Positions 54,161 to 63,525 of a stretch of 64,000 nt of DNA are shown here, in pieces. Position 1 is the first letter of the stretch, and every line of letters starts with the position of its first letter. Source of the DNA: Flavipsychrobacter sp. (GTDB lineage Bacteria > Bacteroidota > Bacteroidia > Chitinophagales > Chitinophagaceae). The DNA lies in assembly GCA_016786665.1 (NCBI GenBank), contig JAEUVZ010000007.1:1-64000 (forward strand), in the 5' to 3' direction. The notes under the pieces are model-generated. The model had not been told where the DNA came from and made no database searches. It was given only the letters and a program-made list of their open reading frames with translations. The translations under genes were made by a program, and so were the position numbers.

Positions 54161-55501
54161 TTAGTGATTATTGTTGTAGATGTACTTTGCGTTTTTTTGT
54201 TTGTTCTCTTGTTTATCGGGCTTATGCTCTTTTGTTTTCTTTTTGTCTTCTGCTTTTTTATCGTTCTTTTTCTTTACTTCCTTTTTCGTTTCCTTCTTTA
54301 CCGCTTTGGCCGGGGCTTTAGCGGCTGTCGCAGACTTCTTATTGGCCGGCGGTGGGGTCGCTTTGCGGGCAGGCGCCTTATCGGGCATCGGCCCTATCTT
54401 CACCGCGGGTTTATCCGCCTTCCGGGGTGCAGCGCCCGACTGTACTGCTGGCTTAGGTGTCGCTTTCTGCGGTGCGGCGCCTGCTGCGGGGGGCAACGGT
54501 TCCTTCTTCTCTGCGGGTTTCGGTTGTTCCACGGCAGCCCTTCCGTTGTTAGCCGCGCTGGCAGTTATGGCCTGGGTGCTCACCTGGGGCGGTGGCACAC
54601 TCCGGCTTATCACACCTACATTGTTGCTATCCAGCGTAAAAGTGTTCTTATTGTAGGCCGCTTTCGATTTTATGGTCTCCACCCACTTCGGGTCGGTGAG
54701 GGCCACCCCTGCCGGTTTCTTCCACTCCAGTGCCGGCGACGCTACTATCTGTCCTTTGTAGCGTAGGTCTATCACATCATACCTGTCCCAGCCTACCCGG
54801 CTCAGCACGTTCTTGTAGAACACAAACAGGTTAGCCAGTTTGGTATCCAGCAGGGAGGTATCACCCAGCAATATCCGCTGGTCGCCCAGTACCGGAACTA
54901 TTTCAAACGAGCGGTCGGCGCCCACCACTATCTGCGATACCTGCGCGCTCCAGAAGGTATCCCGCTCCACTCTTCTCACCACGTGGGCTATCTGCGCCAT
55001 CAGCGCCTTGCTGGTGGTATCATTGCCCAGGTGCGGCACACCCGTCACCACTGTTGTATAGTACACATAGCGTTCAGACACCGGCATAATGCTCATGGTC
55101 TTATCTATGTAATAGCTGCTTCCGTTTTCTTCAAAGATCCTGGCCACCGGCACCCGCTGTGTCACCCGTACATGTACCACACGCTTGTTATCTATATAGG
55201 CTTCCGCGTTGGCTACCCATTTATTCTTCTTTATACTGTCTTCTATAGCCCGCAGCTTCAGGTGATTTACAGGGGTGCCTGCTATCGGCGCGCCATTGGC
55301 CCGCAGCATTATAGCCTTCACCTCCTGCTCGTCTACAAACTTGTGGCGGTTGTTCTTTATGTCTACCTCCATACCTGCCACCGGCTTGCCTATTTCTTTG
55401 TGCGACGCGCTGGAAATAGCCACTACGCAGCCTATCGTTACCACCAGTGTTACCAGCACCTGCAGTATCTTACGAACCGATATTTTGCGTTTTTGCTCCA
55501 T
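54161..55501 (-). CDS. ftsQ: Cell division protein FtsQ with long basic C-terminal tail
   Basis: 446 aa. Short cytoplasmic start, one TM (ILQVLVTLVVTIGCVVAISSA), a POTRA-like and beta region with NKWVANAEAYIDNKRVVHVRVTQRVPVARIFE and VDLRYKGQIVAS-like segments, which organise the divisome. FtsQ usually ends near 280-300 residues. Here residues 302-446 (145 residues) are a low-complexity Pro/Ala/Lys-rich tail, strongly basic toward the end (KKETKKEVKKKNDKKAEDKK). FtsQ topology places this tail in the periplasm. The stop is followed after 9 nt by ftsA (GTG form) or after 21 nt (ATG form). Confidence 0.93.
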   Translation of the reverse strand: MEQKRKISVRKILQVLVTLVVTIGCVVAISSASHKEIGKPVAGMEVDIKNNRHKFVDEQEVKAIMLRANGAPIAGTPVNHLKLRAIEDSIKKNKWVANAEAYIDNKRVVHVRVTQRVPVARIFEENGSSYYIDKTMSIMPVSERYVYYTTVVTGVPHLGNDTTSKALMAQIAHVVRRVERDTFWSAQVSQIVVGADRSFEIVPVLGDQRILLGDTSLLDTKLANLFVFYKNVLSRVGWDRYDVIDLRYKGQIVASPALEWKKPAGVALTDPKWVETIKSKAAYNKNTFTLDSNNVGVISRSVPPPQVSTQAITASAANNGRAAVEQPKPAEKKEPLPPAAGAAPQKATPKPAVQSGAAPRKADKPAVKIGPMPDKAPARKATPPPANKKSATAAKAPAKAVKKETKKEVKKKNDKKAEDKKKTKEHKPDKQENKQKNAKYIYNNNH

Positions 55502-56857
55502 TTATTTCTTTTCCAGCAATTCTTTTATAAGTAGCACCATTTTATCTATATCTCCGGCTCCCGCTGTAATGAACAGGTCCAGCGGCGCCGCTTTTACATA
55601 CTCCAGCAATCCTTCTTTAGAGAGTATGGTCGCCTTCTGCTGCATACGCTCCACTATCATCTGCGAGGTTACACCTTCTATAGGCAGTTCACGCGCAGGG
55701 TAGATATCCAGCAGTATGGCTTCATCGGCCATATCCAGGCTTTGCGCGAACCCTTCCGCCAGGTCTCTTGTCCTGGTGAACAGGTGCGGCTGAAACACCA
55801 CCACGCATCTCCTGTCGGCAAACAGTTGCTTTGCACTCTTCAGCAAGGCAGCCAGCTCTTCCGGGTGGTGGGCGTAGTCGTCAATGAAAACGATACGGTC
55901 GCTCTTCAACACATACTCAAAGCGGCGGCGGATGCCTTTAAATCCAGAGAGCGCCTCTTTCACTTTCTCCCCATCTATATTCAGCAGCCGGGTAACGCCA
56001 ATGGCCGCTACTGCATTTTCTACATTGTGCATACCACCTATGGGCAGGTGCACTTCTTCCAGCTCCCATCCCTCGCCAGATACATTAAAGATGTACCCGC
56101 CTTTGCGCTGCACTATATTGCTGGCATACACATCTGCGGCATCGTTCTGCAGGCTGTAGGTCAGCCTATTGGCTCCCTCCAGATCGGCGGCGCGGTGCAA
56201 TCCGTGACGGGCGAGTAAGGTACCACCGGGCTTAATGTTCCGGGTATATTGTATAAACGCCTCTTCCATGTCGGCCACGGTACCGTATATGTCCAGGTGG
56301 TCGGCATCCATAGCGGTCAGTACAGCCACATCCGGATGCAGTTTCAGGAAGCTGCGGTCATACTCATCCGCCTCTACCACAGCGGTCTCGTTATCGCTGC
56401 TCCAGTAATTCTTGTTATAGTTTACCGACACCCCACCCAGGAAGGCGTTGCAGCCATAGCCCGTTTCACGCAGCAGGTAAGCTATCATGGTAGAGATGGT
56501 TGTCTTGCCGTGCGTGCCCGCCACCGTTACCGCATGCATCGCCTGCGTGATCCACTGCAGCACATCGCTGCGCTTATACACGGGGTATCCATTATCACGG
56601 TACCAATTCAGTTCCGCATGTGCGGCGGGTATCGCCGGGGTGTACACTACCAGCTCGGCTTCCTGGTCCAGCAGGGCCACATCGTCCGTGTAGTGTATGT
56701 CCATTTCTTCCTGTTCCAGTTGCAGGGTCAGCTCTGTCTGTGTACGGTCATAGCCTTTCACCACGGCACCACGCTCCCGGAAGAAGCGCGCCAGCGCGCT
56801 CATCCCGATACCGCCGATACCCACGAAGTACACTCTATTTATTTCCCGTACATTCAT
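55502..56857 (-). CDS. murC: UDP-N-acetylmuramate--L-alanine ligase
   Basis: 451 aa ATP-dependent amide ligase adding the first amino acid of the peptidoglycan stem. Rossmann-like YFVGIGGIGMSALA, ATP loop VTVAGTHGKTTISTMIA, EADEYDRSF, DADHLDIYG and the C-terminal DDYAHHPEELAALL with VFQPHLFTRT. Cytoplasmic. The stop abuts the ftsQ ATG at 55501, so translation is coupled. One base separates it from murG. Confidence 0.97.
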   Translation of the reverse strand: MNVREINRVYFVGIGGIGMSALARFFRERGAVVKGYDRTQTELTLQLEQEEMDIHYTDDVALLDQEAELVVYTPAIPAAHAELNWYRDNGYPVYKRSDVLQWITQAMHAVTVAGTHGKTTISTMIAYLLRETGYGCNAFLGGVSVNYNKNYWSSDNETAVVEADEYDRSFLKLHPDVAVLTAMDADHLDIYGTVADMEEAFIQYTRNIKPGGTLLARHGLHRAADLEGANRLTYSLQNDAADVYASNIVQRKGGYIFNVSGEGWELEEVHLPIGGMHNVENAVAAIGVTRLLNIDGEKVKEALSGFKGIRRRFEYVLKSDRIVFIDDYAHHPEELAALLKSAKQLFADRRCVVVFQPHLFTRTRDLAEGFAQSLDMADEAILLDIYPARELPIEGVTSQMIVERMQQKATILSKEGLLEYVKAAPLDLFITAGAGDIDKMVLLIKELLEKK

Positions 56858-56858
56858 T

Positions 56859-57962
56859 TTACTTACCTGCTATTTCAATCACTTTTCTCGCTATTCTTTC
56901 GTCTGCGTCCGTTATTGCTAACTTCTTCAGGTTTTCCTTCATTAGTTCCTGCATCGCTTCATCGTGCAGTAGACTTTTCAGTTTGTTCACCAGTTCCGCC
57001 GGTGCATCGCTATTCCTTAACATCATTGCCGCATTGTGTGCCACCAGGGCCATCGCATTGCTGGTCTGGTGGTCTTCGGCCGCAAAGGGGAACGGAACAA
57101 ATATCACGGGCTTAGCCACTATGCAGAGTTCCGCTATGGCTAGTGCTCCCGCGCGCGATATCACTATATCGGCGGCCGCATATGCCCGCTCCATCTCACT
57201 GATAAAATCAAAGACCTTTACTCTGTCACTATACTTTTCCGCCCGGATCTTCGCCTGCTCGTAATAAGGCTTTCCTGTCTGCCATATTATCTGCACATCT
57301 TCCTGCAGCAACTCTTCCAGCCGGGCATCTATCGTTTCGTTTATCGATTTTGCTCCCAGGCTGCCTCCCACCACCAGCAGCGTCTTCTTCGTCTCATCCA
57401 TACCCAGCCATTCCTGCCCTACCTGTCGCCCGAAGTTCATATGGGCTATCACTTTCCGTACCGGGTTACCCGTCAGTATCAGCTTTTCCGCCGGGAAGAA
57501 CTTTTCCATATGTTCGTAACCCACGCAAACCGCTTTCGCTTTCTTACCCAGTATCTTGTTACTCTTTCCGGCATAGGAGTTCTGCTCCTGCACCAGGGTA
57601 GGAATGCCCGCACCCTGCGCTGCATTCAGCACCGGGAAGCTGGCGTACCCGCCTACACCAATCACCACGTCGGGCCTGAAGTCCCTGAGCACGCCCCGGG
57701 CCTGCACCGCACTTTTTAAGAGCTTAAATGGCAGTAAGAGGTTCTTTAGCAAGTTTCCCCGGTCAAAGCCCACAATATCCAGCCCCACTATTTTATATCC
57801 TTCTCTCGGCACCTTTTCCATCTCCATCTTTCCTTTAGCCCCTACAAAGAGTAATTCCACTCCTGGCGAAAGCCGTTGCAATGCCTGTGCTATGGCCACC
57901 GCGGGAAAAATATGCCCGCCCGTTCCTCCTCCTGCAATTATGACGCGTAGATTCTCTCTCAT
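56859..57962 (-). CDS. murG: Lipid II synthase MurG
   Basis: 367 aa GT-B glycosyltransferase adding GlcNAc to lipid I at the cytoplasmic membrane face. N-terminal GGGTGGHIFPAVAIAQAL, GVGGYASFPVLNAAQ, VQEQNSYAGKSNKILGKKAKAVCVGYE, GNPVR, GGSLGAKSIN and ISRAGALAIAELCIVAKPVIFVPFPFAAEDHQTSNA, the UDP-GlcNAc-binding signature. Complete. Part of the dcw run: ftsW ends 5 nt before it and murC starts 1 nt after it. Confidence 0.97.
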   Translation of the reverse strand: MRENLRVIIAGGGTGGHIFPAVAIAQALQRLSPGVELLFVGAKGKMEMEKVPREGYKIVGLDIVGFDRGNLLKNLLLPFKLLKSAVQARGVLRDFRPDVVIGVGGYASFPVLNAAQGAGIPTLVQEQNSYAGKSNKILGKKAKAVCVGYEHMEKFFPAEKLILTGNPVRKVIAHMNFGRQVGQEWLGMDETKKTLLVVGGSLGAKSINETIDARLEELLQEDVQIIWQTGKPYYEQAKIRAEKYSDRVKVFDFISEMERAYAAADIVISRAGALAIAELCIVAKPVIFVPFPFAAEDHQTSNAMALVAHNAAMMLRNSDAPAELVNKLKSLLHDEAMQELMKENLKKLAITDADERIARKVIEIAGK

Positions 57963-57967
57963 ATCCT

Positions 57968-59263
57968 CTACGCAGCCGGAACTGCTTTTTTATTTTTAAG
58001 CGCCCTTACGGCGATTTCTTCCTGTTCTTCGTCCACTTCATCTTCCGCTTCCTCCTCACTTTCACCATACAGCGCCTGCGCTTCGCGCTTCTCCCTGGCC
58101 GCTTTCTCTTTACCTTCCATTTCGTCCACGTAGCGGCTCACGCTTAGCACCACTCCTATCGCTATACTGGTGAACCATATAGAAGAGCCTCCCATACTCA
58201 CCATCGGCAACGTCAAACCCGTAACCGGAACAAGATGTACATTCACCGCCATGTTCAGCATCGCCTGGAACACGAGGGTAATGCTGAGCCCCACTGCCAG
58301 GAACGCACCAAATGCATAGGGGCACCTCCTGAATATCAATATGCTTCGCCATAGGAAGAGCAGGTACAGGAACACTATTACCGCACCACCTATCAGCCCA
58401 TACTCTTCAATAATAATAGAGTAAATAAAATCAGAGTATGGGTGCGGCAGAAAATTGCGCTGCTGGCTGTTGCCCGGTCCGCGGCCCGTGATGCCGCCAT
58501 TGGCTATGGCTATCTTGGCCTGCTGCACCTGGAATACTTCTTCTTTTTTTATCTCGTTGCCATTGGCATCTACTTTAACGCCACCGGTAAAATCTTCAAT
58601 ACGCTGCTCCCAGGTAGAGGCGCGGCCCATGCCCGTCATCTTTGATATGCCAAACAGCAGCACCACTCCTACAATACCTGCCAGCGCCAGCATGGCTATG
58701 TGTTTCACCTGTGTTCTGCCGATAAAGAACAGGATGCAGCAGGTAAAACCAAGCATCAACGCGGTAGAAAGATTCGCAGGCGCAATAAGCGCACAAGTAA
58801 TGGCTACCGGGGTAAGCACGGGTATAAAGCCATTTCTGAAATCTTTTATCACTTCCTGCTTCTTGCTCAGTACACGTGCCAGGAACATGAAAAGCGCCAG
58901 CTTCGCCAGGTCAGAGGTCTGGAAGGTCAGGTTTATCACCGGCAGCTTTATCCAGCGGGAACCTTCATTTATCTTGGCACCAAACACCAGTGTGTATAAG
59001 AGCAGCGGTATGCTTATCATGAACAGCACCTGCGCCCACTTCTTAAACTTCAGGTAGTTCACTTTATGCACCAGGTATATGATAACGAGGCCCAGCCCCA
59101 GTACCATTACCTGCTTCACCAGGAAGTAGCTGGCATTCTTATCCATACGGTAAGCCAGTGACCCCGTAGAGCTATACACGGCCAGTAAGCTCACGAACGA
59201 TAGTATCAGCACTACCGCCCATATCACTTTGTCGCCTTTGGTCCTATTTAGTATAGCTTTCAT
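57968..59263 (-). CDS. ftsW: Peptidoglycan glycosyltransferase FtsW with acidic C-terminal extension
   Basis: 431 aa SEDS protein with about ten TM helices (KVIWAVVLILSFVSLLAVYSSTG, ... MVSMGGSSIWFTSIAIGVVLSVSRYVDE). Polymerises lipid II glycan during division with FtsI. SEDS features include ANLSTALMLGF and the GRGPGNSQQRNFLPHPYSDFIYSIIIEEYGLIGG loop. The cytoplasmic C-terminus is long and acidic (about 385-431, YGESEEEAEDEVDEEQEE), absent from E. coli FtsW. Preceded by a 113-nt gap with heptamer repeats after murD. Confidence 0.95.
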   Translation of the reverse strand: MKAILNRTKGDKVIWAVVLILSFVSLLAVYSSTGSLAYRMDKNASYFLVKQVMVLGLGLVIIYLVHKVNYLKFKKWAQVLFMISIPLLLYTLVFGAKINEGSRWIKLPVINLTFQTSDLAKLALFMFLARVLSKKQEVIKDFRNGFIPVLTPVAITCALIAPANLSTALMLGFTCCILFFIGRTQVKHIAMLALAGIVGVVLLFGISKMTGMGRASTWEQRIEDFTGGVKVDANGNEIKKEEVFQVQQAKIAIANGGITGRGPGNSQQRNFLPHPYSDFIYSIIIEEYGLIGGAVIVFLYLLFLWRSILIFRRCPYAFGAFLAVGLSITLVFQAMLNMAVNVHLVPVTGLTLPMVSMGGSSIWFTSIAIGVVLSVSRYVDEMEGKEKAAREKREAQALYGESEEEAEDEVDEEQEEIAVRALKNKKAVPAA

Positions 59264-59323
59264 TCTTACTCGTTACTTATTCAGCACTCTTTACTATTTA
59301 CTCTCTACTATTAACTCTCCACT

Positions 59324-59372
59324 CCCTACTATCTACTATCTACTCCCTACTATCTACTATCTACTATCTACT
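59324..59372. repeat. Seven-copy heptanucleotide tandem repeat (ATCTACT) between murD and ftsW
   Basis: Seven 7-bp units in a row: CCCTACT, ATCTACT, ATCTACT, CCCTACT, ATCTACT, ATCTACT, ATCTACT, followed by a decayed ATTACTA ending on the murD stop. Degenerate TACTAT/TACTCT stretches continue to about 59290. On the coding strand it reads AGTAGAT, purine-rich with many stop triplets. Confidence 0.9.
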
Positions 59373-59376
59373 ATTA

Positions 59377-60738
59377 CTAAAGCTCCCGCACCGCTTCCTT
59401 AAACTGGCGCCCCCTGTCCTCGTAATTTTTAAACAGGTCGAAGCTGGCGCATGCCGGGGAGAGCAACACTACATCTCCTTTATCCGCCAGGGCGTAGGCG
59501 GCTTTCACTGCATCCTTCACGCTGTGGGTATCGGCTATATCAGCAATTACATCGCCAAACGCGCTCAGTATCGGGGCGTTATCTACACCCATGCACACAA
59601 TCGCCTTTACTTTCTCACGCACCAGTTCCATTATCTCGTTATAGTCGTTGCCTTTGTCCTGTCCGCCCAGTATCAGCACGGTCGGCTTATTCATGCTTTC
59701 CAGTGCAAACCATACAGAGTTCACATTGGTGGCTTTACTGTCGTTAATATAGTCTACACCCCGCACGGTAGTTACAAATTCCAGGCGGTGCTCCAGCCCT
59801 TCAAAAGAAGAGAAGCTTTCCCTTATCTTTTCCTTCCGTATACCCGCTATCCGTGCTGAAATTCCCGCTGCCATGCTGTTGTACTGGTTGTGCTTTCCTT
59901 TGATAGAAAGGTCATGAATGGACATCCCGGCATCCTCACCGTCTACGCGAAAGTGTATCTCATCATTACTGATAAATCCACCTTCGTCGCTTCTCATATT
60001 TTGTTCATTCATCGTGAAATAAATTTTTTTGGCTTGTGTTGAGTGTTTGGCTAAGTATTGTTCTATTAAGTCGTCGTCCGCGTTAATGATAAAGTAGTCT
60101 GCCTGTGCCTGGTTCTCCGTTATCCTGAATTTTGACTGTATGTAATTCTCCAATTTATAATCATAACGGTCCAGGTGGTCGGGAGTTATATTCAGTAATA
60201 CGGCCACATCAGGTTTAAACCGGTGTATGTCGTCCAGCTGAAAGCTGCTCACCTCCACTATGTACCATTGGGCCGGCTGCAATGCTATCTGCCTGGCAAA
60301 GCTGTAACCAATGTTACCCACCATCGCCGCATCGTAGCCCGCTTCTTTAAAAATGTGGTAGGTCAGCTTGGTAGTGGTACTCTTACCATTACTGCCCGTT
60401 ATCGCCACCACTTTGCTATCCCCTTTATACCGGAAGGCAAATTCTACCTCGCTGCACACTTCTATGCCTGCTTCCCGAACAGCTTTCATTACAGGCACCT
60501 TCTCGCTGATCCCCGGGCTCTTCACTACGCAGTCAGCCCGCAATATGAGGTCAATACTATGCCCGCCGTCCTCAAAAGGTATAGCCGCTTCTATCAGCTC
60601 GTTCCGGTAGTTTTCCCTGATACCGCCAAACTCACTCACAAACACTTGCCAGCCCTGCTGTTTACCCAGCAGCGCAGCCCCAATACCGCTTTCTCCGGCA
60701 CCGAGCACTACAAGTCGTTTATTAGTTGATGTTTGCAC
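59377..60738 (-). CDS. murD: UDP-N-acetylmuramoyl-L-alanine--D-glutamate ligase
   Basis: 453 aa ATP-dependent ligase adding D-Glu to the UDP-MurNAc-Ala stem. N-terminal KRLVVLGAGESGIGAALLG, VVAITGSNGKSTTTKLTYHIF (ATP loop), VEVSSFQLDDIHRFKPDVAVLLNITPDHLDRYD and C-terminal FEGLEHRLEFVTTVRGVDYINDSKATN, VLLSPACASFDLFKNYEDRGRQF. The start is GTG at 60738, sharing a base with the mraY stop (TAGTG), so re-initiation is likely. No ATG occurs upstream in frame within the available gap. Confidence 0.96.
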   Translation of the reverse strand: MQTSTNKRLVVLGAGESGIGAALLGKQQGWQVFVSEFGGIRENYRNELIEAAIPFEDGGHSIDLILRADCVVKSPGISEKVPVMKAVREAGIEVCSEVEFAFRYKGDSKVVAITGSNGKSTTTKLTYHIFKEAGYDAAMVGNIGYSFARQIALQPAQWYIVEVSSFQLDDIHRFKPDVAVLLNITPDHLDRYDYKLENYIQSKFRITENQAQADYFIINADDDLIEQYLAKHSTQAKKIYFTMNEQNMRSDEGGFISNDEIHFRVDGEDAGMSIHDLSIKGKHNQYNSMAAGISARIAGIRKEKIRESFSSFEGLEHRLEFVTTVRGVDYINDSKATNVNSVWFALESMNKPTVLILGGQDKGNDYNEIMELVREKVKAIVCMGVDNAPILSAFGDVIADIADTHSVKDAVKAAYALADKGDVVLLSPACASFDLFKNYEDRGRQFKEAVREL

Positions 60739-62009
60739 TATCGCAGTTTTAATGTGATGATACTGGTAATGGCCAATATGATTCCTATAATGAAAAACCT
60801 TGTTACTATTTTGCTTTCGTGATATCCCTTCTTCTGGTAATGGTGGTGCAGTGGCGACATCAGGAAGATTCGGCGGCCTTCGCCATACTTCTTCTTTGTG
60901 TACTTAAAGTAAGCCACCTGTACCATCACCGACAGGTTCTCCACCAGGAAGATGCCACAGATAATAGGTATCAATAGTTCTTTACGCACGATGATTGCCA
61001 GTGATGCGATGATGCCTCCTAACGCCAGGCTACCTGTATCGCCCATGAATACCTGCGCGGGATAAGCATTGTACCACAGGAAGCCCACGCAAGCCCCTAC
61101 AAACGCGCCTATAAATATCGACAGCTCGCCCAGGTTGGGGATGTGCATAATACCCAGGTAGTTAGCAAAAATGTGGTTGCCCGATACATAAGCGAATATG
61201 CCTAAACAAATACCCGCTATGGCCGATACGCCGGTCGCCAGGCCGTCTATGCCATCAGTGATATTAGCGCCGTTAGACACAGCGGTAATGATAAATATCA
61301 CGAACAGCACATAAATAATGGGCGTCACTGCTTTCGCGTTCTTCTCTCCAAATATGGCAGCGATGCCTTCGTAGCTCATCTCGTGCGTCTTCACAAACGG
61401 GATGGTAGTGGTGGCGCTCTTTACCCATACATACTGGTGCGTCTTTCCTTGTTCGTCTTTCCGGGTCTTTACAGGCGACACTACTTCTTCGGTCGGATTA
61501 TATATCTGGGGCGCTCCTTTATAAAGGTCCCGGCTCACTGCTACGTTATCGTTGTAGTACAGGGTCAGTCCCACAATAATACCCAGCCCCACCTGGCCCA
61601 TTATCTTGAAGCGGCCGGCCAGCCCTTCCTTGTCTTTCTTGAAGACTTTTATATAATCATCTATAAATCCTACCAGGCCCAGCCAGATAGTAGAAACGAT
61701 CATCAGGATGATGTACACATTCTCTACCCGGGCAAATATGAGGGTGGGTATCAGTATCGCGGCGATAATGATGAGGCCACCCATAGTAGGGGTACCTTTT
61801 TTCTGGTTCTCTCCCGCCAGGCCCAGGTCGCGCACGGTCTCCCCTATCTGCTTTTTTTGAAGGTAGTTGATCAGGCGCTTACCCAGCACTGTAGTAATGA
61901 TGAGGGACAGAATGATAGCCATGGCTGTACGGAAGGTGATGTAGTAAAACACCCCCGCTCCGAACATCCCGAAGTTCTCACGCAGATATGTGAACAAGTG
62001 GTACAGCAT
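60738..62009 (-). CDS. mraY: Phospho-N-acetylmuramoyl-pentapeptide transferase
   Basis: 423 aa polytopic enzyme forming lipid I from UDP-MurNAc-pentapeptide and undecaprenyl phosphate. Family motifs: [37 protein letters not shown] with the DD pair, [46 protein letters not shown] and [24 protein letters not shown]. Ten or so TMs. Residues about 170-225 form a longer cytoplasmic insertion ([46 protein letters not shown]), as is usual in Bacteroidota MraY. 49 nt downstream of murE. Confidence 0.97.
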   Translation of the reverse strand: MLYHLFTYLRENFGMFGAGVFYYITFRTAMAIILSLIITTVLGKRLINYLQKKQIGETVRDLGLAGENQKKGTPTMGGLIIIAAILIPTLIFARVENVYIILMIVSTIWLGLVGFIDDYIKVFKKDKEGLAGRFKIMGQVGLGIIVGLTLYYNDNVAVSRDLYKGAPQIYNPTEEVVSPVKTRKDEQGKTHQYVWVKSATTTIPFVKTHEMSYEGIAAIFGEKNAKAVTPIIYVLFVIFIITAVSNGANITDGIDGLATGVSAIAGICLGIFAYVSGNHIFANYLGIMHIPNLGELSIFIGAFVGACVGFLWYNAYPAQVFMGDTGSLALGGIIASLAIIVRKELLIPIICGIFLVENLSVMVQVAYFKYTKKKYGEGRRIFLMSPLHHHYQKKGYHESKIVTRFFIIGIILAITSIITLKLR

Positions 62010-62058
62010 TCTCTCTCTTTCTTACTTTAAAGTTTTAATCTCTCTTATCCTCTATTAA

Positions 62059-63525
62059 CTATTTCCCGAGCAGTTCAAACGCATTCAGCAATTCTTCTTT
62101 ATCGCTGAAGTGTTGCCTCACTCCATTTATTTCCTGGTATGTTTCATGGCCTTTACCGGCTATCAGCAGTATATCGTCCGCCTGTGCAAGTGCGCAGGCC
62201 GTTTTAATGGCTTCGCGCCTGTCCGTGATGCGCAGGGCTTTTCGCTTCTGTGCCATCGTCAGCCCCGACTCCATATCGTTCAGTATCGCTTCCGCGTCCT
62301 CTGTACGGGGGTTGTCCGAGGTCAGTATCGCTTTATCGCTGTGCTCGCAGGCTACCTGCCCCATCACCGGGCGCTTTGCCTTATCGCGATCTCCGCCACA
62401 GCCCACAACTGTGATCAGCTGCTGGCCGCTCGTGCGGAGTTGGTTAATGGTTGCGAGCACGTTTATCAATGCGTCGGGGGTATGGGCATAGTCTATTATT
62501 CCCAGCACCTTGTCATTTACCGACATATAAGTTTCAAATCGTCCCGGCGCGCCATGCAGGTTGCTCAGCACCGATAACACCTGCATTTTGTCCTCACCCA
62601 GCAGGCTGGCCACGCCATATACTGCCAGTAGGTTGCTGGCATTAAAAATGCCTATCATCCGGAAGTAGGCTTCGTGGCCATCTACCAGCATCACCAGGCC
62701 GGTGAGGTTGTTCTCCAGCACTTTTCCTTTTATGCTGGCGGGCACCTTCAGGCTATACGCTTGCTTGTCAGCCCTGGTATTCTGAAGCATTACCGCACCA
62801 CGCTTATCATCGGCGTTGGTCAGCGCGAACGCTCCCTGCGGAAGCTCATCAAAGAAGCGCTTCTTCACCCGTATATACTCGTCAAAAGTTTTATGATAGT
62901 CCAGGTGGTCATGCGTAATATTGGTAAATACGCCACCTGCAAATTCTATCCCCTCTATACGGCGTTGATGCACTGCGTGTGAGCTCACCTCCATAAACAC
63001 ATGCGCGCATCCCGCTTCAGCCATCCGGGCCAGCAGCGCTTGAACCGATATCGCATCAGGGGTGGTATGCGTAGAGACTTCCACCACATCGTGTATGTGG
63101 TTCTGAACGGTAGATATCAATCCGCATTTGTAACCCAGCTTTTCAAAAAGTTGGTAGAGCAGCGTGGTCACGGTTGTTTTCCCGTTGGTTCCCGTTACAC
63201 CCACCACTTTCATCTTAGCCGAGGGGTTTCCGTAAAACGCGGCTGCCATTTGTCCGGCAGCTATCGTGGTATCTTTTACCACCACGCAGGCTATACCTTC
63301 AGGAAGGTTGTCAGGGCGTTCTTCGCATATTATCGCTACCGCACCTTGTTCTATTGCTTTACCTATAAACTGGTGGCCGTCAGCCAGCGTACCCCGTACC
63401 GCTACAAACGCAGTTCCCGGTGCTACTTTCCTGCTGTCTATGCACAGGGCCGACACGTGCACTGCCGTATCGCCTGATACCTGCTGTACAGTTACTCCAA
63501 TCAATATGTCGCGCAATATTTGCAT
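62059..63525 (-). CDS. murE: UDP-MurNAc-L-Ala-D-Glu--2,6-diaminopimelate ligase
   Basis: 488 aa ATP-dependent ligase for the third stem residue. ATP loop VGVTGTNGKTTVTTLLYQLF, STHTTPDAISVQALLARM, FMEVSSHAVHQRRIEGIEFAGGVFTNITHDHLDYHKTFDEYI, and the C-terminal specificity loop TSDNPRTED with the DNPR signature, which in the family indicates meso-diaminopimelate rather than lysine. Cytoplasmic. The ATG shares one base with the ftsI stop (TAATG), so translation is coupled. Confidence 0.97.
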   Translation of the reverse strand: MQILRDILIGVTVQQVSGDTAVHVSALCIDSRKVAPGTAFVAVRGTLADGHQFIGKAIEQGAVAIICEERPDNLPEGIACVVVKDTTIAAGQMAAAFYGNPSAKMKVVGVTGTNGKTTVTTLLYQLFEKLGYKCGLISTVQNHIHDVVEVSTHTTPDAISVQALLARMAEAGCAHVFMEVSSHAVHQRRIEGIEFAGGVFTNITHDHLDYHKTFDEYIRVKKRFFDELPQGAFALTNADDKRGAVMLQNTRADKQAYSLKVPASIKGKVLENNLTGLVMLVDGHEAYFRMIGIFNASNLLAVYGVASLLGEDKMQVLSVLSNLHGAPGRFETYMSVNDKVLGIIDYAHTPDALINVLATINQLRTSGQQLITVVGCGGDRDKAKRPVMGQVACEHSDKAILTSDNPRTEDAEAILNDMESGLTMAQKRKALRITDRREAIKTACALAQADDILLIAGKGHETYQEINGVRQHFSDKEELLNAFELLGK

